Source: Bacillota bacterium (lineage in GTDB: Bacteria > Bacillota_I > Bacilli_A > Acholeplasmatales > UBA5453). Taken from it: a stretch of DNA of 64,000 nucleotides. Positions 1 to 7,244 of the stretch are shown in pieces. Position 1 is the stretch's first letter. The number at the start of each line of letters is the position of its first letter. Under the pieces are notes generated by a model, which was given only the letters and a program-made list of their open reading frames with translations, was not told the DNA's origin and did not search any database. A program made the translations under genes and the position numbers. The DNA lies in assembly GCA_023436805.1 (NCBI GenBank), contig JAEZHT010000078.1, positions 1 through 64,000 of the forward strand, written 5' to 3'.

Positions 1-489
1 GCATCAACCCTATATGAAGCACTCCTAGAAGTTAACCTTGCTTTAGAAGGTAAGAAGTATTTAGATAACATCTTCCAATCATTAGAAATCGACGTTAAAA
101 CTGAGTTTAGATCACTCAATGAAGGCACTGAAATCTACTATCAAATCCAAAGTAAAGAAAATGCACTTTTGATTGGTAGAGATGGCAAGACACTAGATGC
201 AATCCAAACCCTTTTAAAGACTTATTTACACAACTACACAGACGAAAAGTTAACTGTATCACTCGATATTGGTCAATACAAACAAAATCGTAAAAAACAA
301 CTTGAAATTCTCGCAACCAAACTTGCAAAAGAAGTCGCGTTTACCAGAGTTGAAGTACGCTTAGATCCGATGAATTCCTACGAAAGACGCATTATTCATA
401 CCAAATTGGCTGAATGGCGCGATGTTTATACGGAATCAGAAGGTGAAGGCGAAAACAGACAAATCGTCATCAAACCTAGAAAGAAGTAA
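1..489 (+). CDS. khpB: KhpB/Jag RNA-binding protein, C-terminal part
   Basis: The reading frame is open from base 1, so the N-terminus lies outside the window; 162 residues remain. A KH-II-type region carries the GxxG signature IGRDGKTLD (fragment residues 58-66). It is followed by an R3H domain with YERRIIH (127-133). This KH plus R3H order is that of KhpB/Jag (SpoIIIJ-associated protein), which in Firmicutes forms an RNA-binding pair with KhpA and often sits just after yidC (family knowledge). The usual N-terminal Jag-N domain cannot be seen. A hairpin terminator follows the stop directly, so this is probably the last gene of its operon. Confidence 0.9.
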   Translation, partial: ASTLYEALLEVNLALEGKKYLDNIFQSLEIDVKTEFRSLNEGTEIYYQIQSKENALLIGRDGKTLDAIQTLLKTYLHNYTDEKLTVSLDIGQYKQNRKKQLEILATKLAKEVAFTRVEVRLDPMNSYERRIIHTKLAEWRDVYTESEGEGENRQIVIKPRKK

Positions 490-510
490 GGCTACGGCCT
501 TCTTTTTTTT
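488..510 (+). terminator. Rho-independent terminator after khpB
   Basis: AAGGC (488-492), loop TACG, GCCTT (497-501), then CTTTTTTTT. The stem overlaps the last bases of the stop codon. Confidence 0.8.
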
Positions 511-536
511 GTTTTGATTTGAATAAAAAATAAAGG

Positions 537-562
537 TTGAATTGGTATGAATATGCTATAAT
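537..562 (+). promoter_or_regulatory. Extended -10 promoter giving a nearly leaderless mRNA
   Basis: TGCTATAAT (554-562) is an extended -10 element. A TTGAAT lies at 537-542, but the 14-nt spacer is short. The expected start point, about 7 nt downstream, is near 569, directly before the ATG at 570. Confidence 0.6.
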
Positions 563-569
563 ATGAAGT

Positions 570-1424
570 ATGAAACAAATAGTGAGAACTTTACTGGTTT
601 TAATCGCAGGATTCTTCATATTCCTGTTTGGTCAAACCATCGGTGAACATATAGCCATTCAACGTGAAATACGTCAATTTGTACAAAGAGGAGTGCTGGA
701 CGAAATCCACAGTACGGACACGATAAAGTTTTACAAGGTTTCACGTGAAACATATTATCCCGATGAATTAATTCGTAATCCGTTTTATAATAATGATTTA
801 TCACAACCAGGTTCAGCTGGAGATATATTTGTGACTCAACAATCCCCATTGGTGGGATATCCAGGTGTACACGAATTTGTAACATTCTTTTTTGGTGGAC
901 ACGCAGCGGTTATTGATTCAAACAACCGTGTATATGAGACTATAGGTATTCCGGATGCAGATGAAAGATTATTGGATGTTATGATCAATGGCGGAAGAAA
1001 TACACATGTCACTGGTGGTACATACAATTATTGGTTAGACTCAACCTATAGAAATACAGATAACAATGATCCATCTTATCGTGCATATGGTAATTGGTAT
1101 CGTAACGAATGGATTGGATTGAGAATCAAAGGTGTAACACAAGACGATATAGATGAGGCATTGTTGTATTTAGAAGATAAAGCTGATAAAGAATCACAGT
1201 ACAATTTCTTGTTTGTGTTATTCACACGAAATAAGTACTATTGTACAGATATGGTCTCTAGAGCATATGAATCCATTCAAACCGAGAGTGGAAAACAAAA
1301 GTACAATTTAAATAGAGATTTAATTGCTGTGACTGTAAATGATTTAATATTATCAAAAAATACATATATTAGTTACTATGTAACTACACGAAATAACGTG
1401 AAGCACGTTTATTATATAGGATAG
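570..1424 (+). CDS. Permuted papain-fold (YiiX/NlpC-P60-like) membrane-anchored hydrolase, putative
   Basis: 284 aa with one N-terminal membrane segment (about 5-22), so most of the protein should be outside the cell. The order GDI (84-86), then GGHAAVID with His111, YETIG (122-126) and finally YYCTDMVSRAY with Cys225 is that of circularly permuted papain-like enzymes of the YiiX/DUF830 type, where His precedes the catalytic Cys. The family cleaves amide or ester bonds in peptides or lipids; the substrate here is unknown. The start has no Shine-Dalgarno and lies about 8 nt from the -10 box. The next gene follows after 10 nt and probably shares its transcript. Function rests on motif order, not a recognised orthologue. 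Confidence 0.6.
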   Translation: MKQIVRTLLVLIAGFFIFLFGQTIGEHIAIQREIRQFVQRGVLDEIHSTDTIKFYKVSRETYYPDELIRNPFYNNDLSQPGSAGDIFVTQQSPLVGYPGVHEFVTFFFGGHAAVIDSNNRVYETIGIPDADERLLDVMINGGRNTHVTGGTYNYWLDSTYRNTDNNDPSYRAYGNWYRNEWIGLRIKGVTQDDIDEALLYLEDKADKESQYNFLFVLFTRNKYYCTDMVSRAYESIQTESGKQKYNLNRDLIAVTVNDLILSKNTYISYYVTTRNNVKHVYYIG

Positions 1425-1434
1425 GAGAAAACAC

Positions 1435-1827
1435 ATGGAAAACAAAAAGATTTGGGGTATGGATTTTAAAACCGTACTCATGCTTGGTTGGCTATCACAA
1501 TTATTTTTACCGATGGCCAGTATGGTTATCGCAATCGTCTTTACCTACTACTTTAGAGAAGAAGGCAAGAAAGAACCTTGGTTATCTGAAGGGTTTAGAC
1601 AAATCGCGAATTTCTCATTGGCGATGTACATTTTAGTGACCATCGCGAGTATTGGGGCTACTATTTTCATGATTATCCCAGTATTTGGTATCATTGCAGG
1701 TATTTTATTGTTCGTGTTTATTGGTGTGGTTGCGATTTATAGCTTATACGTATACATCATGGGTACACTTGCAGCAGACAAAGGCAATGTGTATCAACCA
1801 AAGTATACATTTGAGTTCTTTAAATAA
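1435..1827 (+). CDS. Small multi-spanning membrane protein (DUF4870-like)
   Basis: 130 aa, mostly hydrophobic, with about three to four membrane segments (roughly 14-36, 56-80 and 84-112) and a short charged loop, REEGKKEPW, between the first two. The pattern of a membrane segment, charged loop and FRQIANFSLAMYI resembles the DUF4870 (Tic20-like) family; this is an impression from composition and order. The RBS GGAGAA precedes the ATG. Its stop TAA overlaps the rmuC ATG by one base (TAATG), so the two are translationally coupled. No enzymatic motif is visible. Confidence 0.55.
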   Translation: MENKKIWGMDFKTVLMLGWLSQLFLPMASMVIAIVFTYYFREEGKKEPWLSEGFRQIANFSLAMYILVTIASIGATIFMIIPVFGIIAGILLFVFIGVVAIYSLYVYIMGTLAADKGNVYQPKYTFEFFK

Positions 1828-2999
1828 TGCCTGTTGAACAATTAATTCGGATTTTGATTGGAATGAGCGGACTAACCTTATTGATGTTAGCCGCTTTTCT
1901 CATCATTAACCTTAGCAGACCAAAAACAACCACAGAAACAAAACTCGATCAAATTTCACAAGATAACCGATTGTTACTAGAAAGATTCACCGAGAAGAAT
2001 GGTGAACTAAAACTACATGTCGCGAACACGATTGCCCTTCAACAACAAAAAACAACCGAAGACTTTATCGTGTTCTCAGATAAGATAACCAAATCACTCG
2101 ATGAACAAATCGAGAAGATCAATCGCCGTGTCGATGAAAAGCTAGGTGCCGGATTTGAACAAACCAACAAGACTTTCAATGAAGTCGTGGAACGTTTGTC
2201 GAAAATTGACGCCGCTCAAAAACAAATCGAAAGACTATCTACCGATGTCGTTTCGTTAAATGACATCTTAAATGATAAAAAAACACGTGGAATATTCGGT
2301 GAGGTACAACTCAAACAGCTCTTAGTGGCGGCCTTTGGTGAACATAAACCAAATATTTATGAACTTCAAAAAAAACTCGCCAATAATACCATGGTGGATG
2401 CGGTCCTTCACGCCCCTGAACCCATGGGCGATTTGTGCATTGACTCCAAATTTCCACTAGAAAATTACCGCCGTATGATGGATAAACAATTATCCGATAT
2501 AGAGCATAATGAAGCGGAAAAAGGGTTTGTTTCAGATGTCAAAAAACACATCGACGACATTGCTTCTAAGTACATCATTCCCAACATAACCACCACTCAA
2601 GCCGTGATGTTTATCCCGGCTGAAGCGATCTTCGCCGAAATCATATCACGTCATGATGAGTTGTGGTTGTATGGTCAACAAAAAAATGTATGGATGGCAT
2701 CACCAACCACATTGATGTCGATTTTAACAATCGTACAAGTTGTACTTCGAGATATCGAAAGAAACAAGTACTCAAAACAAATTCAAGAAGAACTTACCAA
2801 GTTAGCGATGGATTTTGATCGTTATAAGGAACGTTGGGACAAACTCTTGAAAAATCTCGATACAGTTTCTAAAACAGCCAAAGAAGTCAATATTTCATCA
2901 GACAAAATTTCAAAACAATTCAAGCGAATTTCAAATGTTGAAGCATTGGATGATGAAGAAACGATAGAAATGATAGAAAACAGTGAAGAAAACGAGTAG
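1827..2999 (+). CDS. rmuC: RmuC family DNA recombination protein
   Basis: 390 aa. An N-terminal membrane segment (about 5-27) is followed by a long coiled coil (about 35-150) and then the RmuC domain, with signatures such as GIFGEVQLKQLL, DSKFPLENYRRM and VMFIPAEAIFAEI. RmuC proteins limit recombination at inverted repeats and have a predicted PD-(D/E)XK-like nuclease core (family knowledge). The Asp in the DSKFP motif fits that core. The acidic C-terminus is short. The start ATG overlaps the previous stop by one base, and a terminator overlaps the end of the gene. Confidence 0.9.
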   Translation: MPVEQLIRILIGMSGLTLLMLAAFLIINLSRPKTTTETKLDQISQDNRLLLERFTEKNGELKLHVANTIALQQQKTTEDFIVFSDKITKSLDEQIEKINRRVDEKLGAGFEQTNKTFNEVVERLSKIDAAQKQIERLSTDVVSLNDILNDKKTRGIFGEVQLKQLLVAAFGEHKPNIYELQKKLANNTMVDAVLHAPEPMGDLCIDSKFPLENYRRMMDKQLSDIEHNEAEKGFVSDVKKHIDDIASKYIIPNITTTQAVMFIPAEAIFAEIISRHDELWLYGQQKNVWMASPTTLMSILTIVQVVLRDIERNKYSKQIQEELTKLAMDFDRYKERWDKLLKNLDTVSKTAKEVNISSDKISKQFKRISNVEALDDEETIEMIENSEENE

Positions 3000-3014
3000 C
3001 ATCTCGTTTTTTTT
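2991..3014 (+). terminator. Rho-independent terminator after rmuC
   Basis: AACGAG (2991-2996), loop TAGCAT, CTCGTT (3003-3008), then further Ts. The stem spans the final rmuC codons. Confidence 0.75.
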
Positions 3015-3024
3015 CACCGCCTTT

Positions 3025-3032
3025 GATATAAT
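3025..3032 (+). promoter_or_regulatory. Extended -10 promoter for the glycosyltransferase-asnS unit
   Basis: TGATATAAT-type element with TATAAT at 3027-3032, 20 nt before the ATG. No good -35 is visible. Confidence 0.55.
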
Positions 3033-3052
3033 CTAATTTAGGATGTGAAAAC

Positions 3053-4075
3053 ATGAGAGTATTATTATATAAAGAAATGCAAAACATGCTCAAAGTCTCT
3101 GGTATCGGCCGGGCATTTCGCCAACAATTTAAAGCGTTAGAAATGAACGGTGTCGATGTCACTTCAGATAAGGCACATCCATTTGATATTGTTCACTTCA
3201 ATACGGTGTTTGAAGAATCCTTCAGTTTCTTGAAACACGCCAAAAGAAAAGGCATTCCCGTGGTGGTTCATGCCCATTCAACGAAAGAAGACTTTTTAAA
3301 TTCATTCAACTTTTCCAAATACATCAAACATTGGTTTTATGCGAAACTGAAAAACATGTATTCCAATGCCGATGTCATTGTTACGCCATCCAATTACTCA
3401 AAACGTTTGCTTGAAAGCTATGGTTACATCAAATGTCCCATTAAAGTTTTAAGCAACGGTATTGATTTGAAGGAATATGAACGTGATCCAAAGAAGATAG
3501 ATGCGTTTAGAAAGCACTTTAATATTTCTGCCAATGACAAAGTGGTCATTGGGGTTGGGTTATTATTCGAAAGAAAAGGACTTCACGATTTTATAGAAGT
3601 TGCACGCATGATGCCCGACATCAAGTTCGTTTGGTTTGGCACGTTGAATAAAGCGATGCAAACCAAAGTCATCAAGAATGCAATTGAAGATAAACCAGAC
3701 AATATGATCATGCCAGGGTATATCGCTGGTGACATCATCAAAGGGGCATTTTCAAGTGCGAATTGCTTATTGTTCCCAAGCTACGAAGAAACCGAGGGGA
3801 TTGTCGTCTTAGAAGCGATGGCTTCTCGACTCCCAATCATTGTGAGAGATATCCCTGTCTATGAAGATTTTACCCATGGTAAAGAGGTTTTAAAGGGATC
3901 TAGCAATCTTGAGTTTGCAACCAAAATCCAACAAATATTGAGAAAAGATATGTCTGCGATGACCGAAGCTGCGTATCAAAATGTGGCAAAAAAAGATTTA
4001 AAATACATCGGTCAACAGCTTAAAGCGATTTATGAGGAAACCATAGAAAGAGTGAAGAATCATGAGAACAATTAA
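3053..4075 (+). CDS. GT4 glycosyltransferase, CpoA/LafB-like glycolipid synthase
   Basis: 340 aa, GT-B fold, family GT4. The N-terminus (MRVLLYKE then SGIGRAFRQQFKALE) is very like streptococcal CpoA and listerial LafB, which add a second sugar to glucosyl-diacylglycerol on the inner membrane face. Other landmarks are HFNTV, VVHAHST, TPSNYSK, LSNGIDL, the GVGLLFERKGL nucleotide-fold entry and the EX7E motif in EETEGIVVLE. Membrane glycolipids are prominent in Acholeplasma (established), so a role in bilayer glycolipid balance is likely; the sugar and linkage cannot be read from sequence. It overlaps asnS by 14 nt in another frame, so the pair is cotranscribed. Confidence 0.8.
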   Translation: MRVLLYKEMQNMLKVSGIGRAFRQQFKALEMNGVDVTSDKAHPFDIVHFNTVFEESFSFLKHAKRKGIPVVVHAHSTKEDFLNSFNFSKYIKHWFYAKLKNMYSNADVIVTPSNYSKRLLESYGYIKCPIKVLSNGIDLKEYERDPKKIDAFRKHFNISANDKVVIGVGLLFERKGLHDFIEVARMMPDIKFVWFGTLNKAMQTKVIKNAIEDKPDNMIMPGYIAGDIIKGAFSSANCLLFPSYEETEGIVVLEAMASRLPIIVRDIPVYEDFTHGKEVLKGSSNLEFATKIQQILRKDMSAMTEAAYQNVAKKDLKYIGQQLKAIYEETIERVKNHENN

Positions 4076-5447
4076 ATCTCTCTACTTAGATCAACAACAA
4101 CTACAAAATCAACCGGTCCAACTATCTGCGTGGGTCAGAACCAATAGAGCCCAAAAGGAATTTGGATTTTTATCCATCAACGACGGGACGACTTTATCCA
4201 CTTTACAAGTGGTTTATGAATCATCCTTGAGCAACTTCGAAGATATTCAAAGAATCAGAGTTGGCAGTGCCATTGAAATTGAAGGTACATTCGTCTTAAC
4301 CCCTGAAATGAAACAACCATTTGAAATCAAAGCGACTAAGGTTGTTTTATTGGGCGACTCCCCTGAAAACTATCCAATTCAACCAAAACGTCATACCAGA
4401 GAATTTTTAAGAGAAGTGGCACATTTGAGACCAAGAACCAATTTATTCAACGCGGTCTTTAGATTGAGAAGCGTAGCAGCATTTTCTATCCACAAATTCT
4501 TCCAAGAAAGAGGCTTTGTGTACTTCCACGCCCCACTCATCACAGGTAATGATGGTGAAGGTGCTGGCGAAATGTTCGCAGTCACCACTTTACCGCTTGA
4601 AAACGTACCTAAAGATGAATTTGGTAATGTCGATTACAAGAAGGATTTCTTCGCTAAGCGAACCAATTTAACCGTTACAGGACAACTCGAAGCAGAGGCT
4701 TATGCGCTTGCTTTTAGAAACGTATATACCTTTGGACCAACCTTTAGAGCGGAAAACTCCAATACACAAAAACATGCCTCTGAATTCTGGATGATTGAAC
4801 CAGAAATGGCGTTCACCGACTTAGAAGGCAACATGCAAATCGCTGAAGACATGGTCAAGTACATCGTATCGGACGTATTGAAACAAATGCCAGAAGAAAT
4901 TGACTTCTTCGATCAATTTGTTGAAAAAGGTCTTCGCCATAAGCTAGAATCCCTCGTAAACTCTAAATTCAATCGTGTAACACACCATGACGCGATTCAA
5001 ATCTTGAAAGATTCCAAACGCAAATTTGAAAATAAACCAGAATTTGGTAAAGATTTAGCGACTGAACACGAAAAATTTTTAACCGAAGAACATTTCAAGT
5101 CCCCAGTATTTGTTACCAACTGGCCAAAAGAAATCAAAGCATTCTATATGAGACTCAATGACGACCAAAAGACCGTCGCTGCGGTGGATTTACTGGTCCC
5201 AGGCAGTGGTGAATTGATTGGTGGTTCTCAAAGAGAAGAAAGACTAGAATACCTTGAAAAGCGTATGGAAGAATTACACGTACCTAAAGCGGATTTAGAA
5301 TGGTATCTCGATTTAAGACGCTTTGGTGGTTGTATCCACGCGGGCTTCGGCATGGGCTTTGAAAGATTACTCATGTATCTATCGGGTGTTGAAAACATCC
5401 GTGATGTGATTCCGTTCCCTAGAACCCCTAGAAACGCAGAATTTTAA
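4062..5447 (+). CDS. asnS: Asparaginyl-tRNA synthetase
   Basis: 461 aa, class IIb aminoacyl-tRNA synthetase that charges tRNA(Asn). An N-terminal OB-fold anticodon-binding domain (about 1-105) precedes the catalytic domain. Motif 2 is visible as FRAENSNTQKHASEFWMIE and motif 3 as GCIHAGFGMGFERLLMYLSG. Length is usual for AsnRS. The absence of an AspRS-type insertion and the HAGFGMGFER wording support Asn rather than Asp specificity. The start lies inside the glycosyltransferase gene, with no separate promoter or T-box leader, so expression depends on the upstream unit. Confidence 0.95.
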   Translation: MRTIKSLYLDQQQLQNQPVQLSAWVRTNRAQKEFGFLSINDGTTLSTLQVVYESSLSNFEDIQRIRVGSAIEIEGTFVLTPEMKQPFEIKATKVVLLGDSPENYPIQPKRHTREFLREVAHLRPRTNLFNAVFRLRSVAAFSIHKFFQERGFVYFHAPLITGNDGEGAGEMFAVTTLPLENVPKDEFGNVDYKKDFFAKRTNLTVTGQLEAEAYALAFRNVYTFGPTFRAENSNTQKHASEFWMIEPEMAFTDLEGNMQIAEDMVKYIVSDVLKQMPEEIDFFDQFVEKGLRHKLESLVNSKFNRVTHHDAIQILKDSKRKFENKPEFGKDLATEHEKFLTEEHFKSPVFVTNWPKEIKAFYMRLNDDQKTVAAVDLLVPGSGELIGGSQREERLEYLEKRMEELHVPKADLEWYLDLRRFGGCIHAGFGMGFERLLMYLSGVENIRDVIPFPRTPRNAEF

Positions 5448-5461
5448 TCGGTAGTTGAGCT

Positions 5462-6856
5462 GTGAATAAAACCAATTCAAGAGAACTTGAGATTAGAAAA
5501 TTTATATTAGAAGAAAAATTGTGGAAGGTGATTTTATACATCACCGCACCACTAGCGATTTATAGTCTATTTAATCATTTGTATGGATTCATCGATATGG
5601 TCATTGTGGCGTACATTGGGAACACCCAAATCGCGTCTGTAGCCATATTATCTGAAATCCAAAGTATGATTACAGCGTTTGGTGCCGGTATCGCTTCTGG
5701 CGGGGCCGTCATTGTCGCACGACACATTGGAGCCAATCGACTTGAAGAAGCAAAAAAGAATGCCTCTACGGTGTTCTTTTTGGCTGTTTATGTGAGCCTA
5801 TTCATCATTTTATTGTTGGTACCAACCGCTAAACCATTTCTTCAATTGTTACGTACACCCGAAGACATCATTGAAACGGGCTTAGGTTATTTTATCGTCC
5901 AAATCATCACCACCGGTTTTATTACCATCAACAGCGTATTCATTGGGTTGGAAAAAGCCAAAGGCAATACACAAAAGATACTTCGATTGAACATCATCAT
6001 CATGACAATCAAATTGATTATGTCTATCATCTTTGTTTATGGTTTGGGTTTAGGGATCGTTTGGATCAGCATCGCCACCATGATTGCACAAGCGTTTTTG
6101 ACGTTATTTGCTTTCATGATTTTATTCAATAAAAACAATATTTTTAAAATTACATTCAGTGAAACCAGACTGAAGTGGCATTACGTAAAACCCATCTTAA
6201 TTTTGTCTGCACCTATCTTCTTAGGTCGCTTCATATTCTCTACCGGACGTGTCATCATCAACGCGATGGCAGCCGTTTATGGTACGGTGGTTTTATCTGC
6301 CTTCTCCATCGCTCAAAAAATTGGTGGTGGTGGCGCTACATTGGCTTCAGTATGGGAAGAAGCGGTACCGACTGTGGTTTCACAAAACATCGGTAATAAC
6401 CAACCTGAACGGGCCAAGAAAGTCTACCCAATTGCGTTATTTTATGGGATAACCGTAGGGGTCATCACAGTGCTTTATGCATTTGTGTTGTTCAATCAAA
6501 TTGTACCGCTCATCGTCAATAAAGAAACCACACCAGAATTCATTATGATGGTGTTCCGTCTATTTAGATGGGAAGTGTTCTCTAAGCTCACTGGTGCGAT
6601 CATCGCGATTACCCTATCAATGTTTTATGGGTTCCGCCATACGAGGATATCGATGGCCATGAATATCATCCGTTTGTTTGTCTTTAGAATCCCTGTTTTG
6701 TGGGCATTTCAGACATTTACAAGCATCGGTTTTGAGTCGATTGGGATGACGATGTTTATCTCCAACACGACGACAGCCGTTGTAGCACTGATCCTCGCAG
6801 TTATCTTCTATACAAAGATGAGAAACAACCCATCTCAAATCACCACACACATTTAA
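5462..6856 (+). CDS. MATE family efflux transporter
   Basis: 464 aa with about 12 membrane helices. MATE-like features include the opening YSLFNHLYGFIDMVIVAYIG, GAGIASGGAVIVARHIGA and the duplicated two-bundle layout. The family expels cationic drugs or toxic metabolites using a Na+ or H+ gradient; the substrate is unknown. The start is GTG, 14 nt after asnS, with no clear Shine-Dalgarno and no in-frame ATG until the second helix, so GTG is the most reasonable choice. A strong terminator follows, making this the end of the glycosyltransferase-asnS unit. Confidence 0.88.
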   Translation: MNKTNSRELEIRKFILEEKLWKVILYITAPLAIYSLFNHLYGFIDMVIVAYIGNTQIASVAILSEIQSMITAFGAGIASGGAVIVARHIGANRLEEAKKNASTVFFLAVYVSLFIILLLVPTAKPFLQLLRTPEDIIETGLGYFIVQIITTGFITINSVFIGLEKAKGNTQKILRLNIIIMTIKLIMSIIFVYGLGLGIVWISIATMIAQAFLTLFAFMILFNKNNIFKITFSETRLKWHYVKPILILSAPIFLGRFIFSTGRVIINAMAAVYGTVVLSAFSIAQKIGGGGATLASVWEEAVPTVVSQNIGNNQPERAKKVYPIALFYGITVGVITVLYAFVLFNQIVPLIVNKETTPEFIMMVFRLFRWEVFSKLTGAIIAITLSMFYGFRHTRISMAMNIIRLFVFRIPVLWAFQTFTSIGFESIGMTMFISNTTTAVVALILAVIFYTKMRNNPSQITTHI

Positions 6857-6858
6857 AG

Positions 6859-6880
6859 CACCCCATAGGGGTGTTTTTTT
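6859..6880 (+). terminator. Rho-independent terminator after the MATE gene
   Basis: CACCCC (6859-6864), loop ATA, GGGGTG (6868-6873), then seven Ts. Confidence 0.9.
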
Positions 6881-6928
6881 ATAAAACAGAAGAAAAACGT
6901 GTTTTCAACAAGTATCGACATAATACCG

Positions 6929-6957
6929 TTGACAATTGATATCCGTTATATTAAAAT
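6929..6957 (+). promoter_or_regulatory. Promoter P1 of the nucleic-acid uptake operon
   Basis: TTGACA (6929-6934), 17-nt spacer, TAAAAT (6952-6957): a near-consensus sigma-70/SigA promoter. Transcription would start near 6964, just before the palindrome at 6970-6981. Confidence 0.75.
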
Positions 6958-6969
6958 ATAAACACGCTA

Positions 6970-6981
6970 GAAAGCGCTTTC
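6970..6981 (+). promoter_or_regulatory. LacI-family-type operator palindrome
   Basis: GAAAGCGCTTTC is a perfect 12-bp palindrome with the central CG typical of LacI/GalR (MalR- or CcpA-type) operators. It lies about +6 to +17 from P1, a classic repression position. No regulator gene lies in the window. Confidence 0.55.
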
Positions 6982-7034
6982 GATTCAGTATTGCAAAATC
7001 TTTGTAAATAAAATCAATGTTTTTTGACGACGGA

Positions 7035-7063
7035 TTGAAAAGAGTGTATTATTATTATATAAT
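7035..7063 (+). promoter_or_regulatory. Promoter P2 of the nucleic-acid uptake operon
   Basis: TTGAAA (7035-7040), 17-nt spacer, TATAAT (7058-7063). It lies downstream of the palindrome, so it could escape repression at P1. It is followed by an RBS-like GAGGTGAG and the leader ORF at 7087. Confidence 0.75.
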
Positions 7064-7086
7064 ACATATTGGCGAGGTGAGTAGAG

Positions 7087-7161
7087 ATGAGAGTATTGAC
7101 AACGACGACTAATACAACCAATAACATCACTGCGCTATTTTTTTATCATATTGTAAATTGA
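7087..7161 (+). CDS. Thr/Asn-rich leader peptide ORF (24 codons)
   Basis: ATG is preceded by a good Shine-Dalgarno (GAGGTGA, about 7 nt away) and P2. The 24 codons include seven Thr and four Asn, clustered as TTTTNTTNNIT at residues 5-15. The TGA stop abuts a hairpin with a U-rich tail (7161-7199), the arrangement of a transcription attenuator. The composition recalls the E. coli thr leader, but the operon downstream is a transporter and nuclease set, so the sensed signal is unclear. It could instead be a chance ORF. Between the MATE stop and the ATPase start (388 bases) I see only this ORF, the two promoters, the palindrome and the two terminator-like hairpins. Confidence 0.5.
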   Translation: MRVLTTTTNTTNNITALFFYHIVN

Positions 7162-7199
7162 GTACTTTTTGGGTAAACCATTGAAGTGCTTTTATTTTT
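7161..7199 (+). terminator. Leader terminator or attenuator hairpin
   Basis: AGTACTTT (7161-7168) pairs with GAAGTGCT (7183-7190) with G-U pairs, plus an inner GG/CC pair. The tail is TTTATTTTT. It lies between the leader ORF and the ABC ATPase, so reaching the operon needs read-through or antitermination. Confidence 0.5.
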
Positions 7200-7244
7200 A
7201 GAAAACGACGACCATAACAATCGAAATAAGGAGTTAGAAAAAAT

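Noticed and set aside
7087..7161. Calling the leader ORF a true thrL homologue
   Set aside because: The Thr run is similar, but the downstream genes are not threonine biosynthesis and the antiterminator stem of thrL is not evident.
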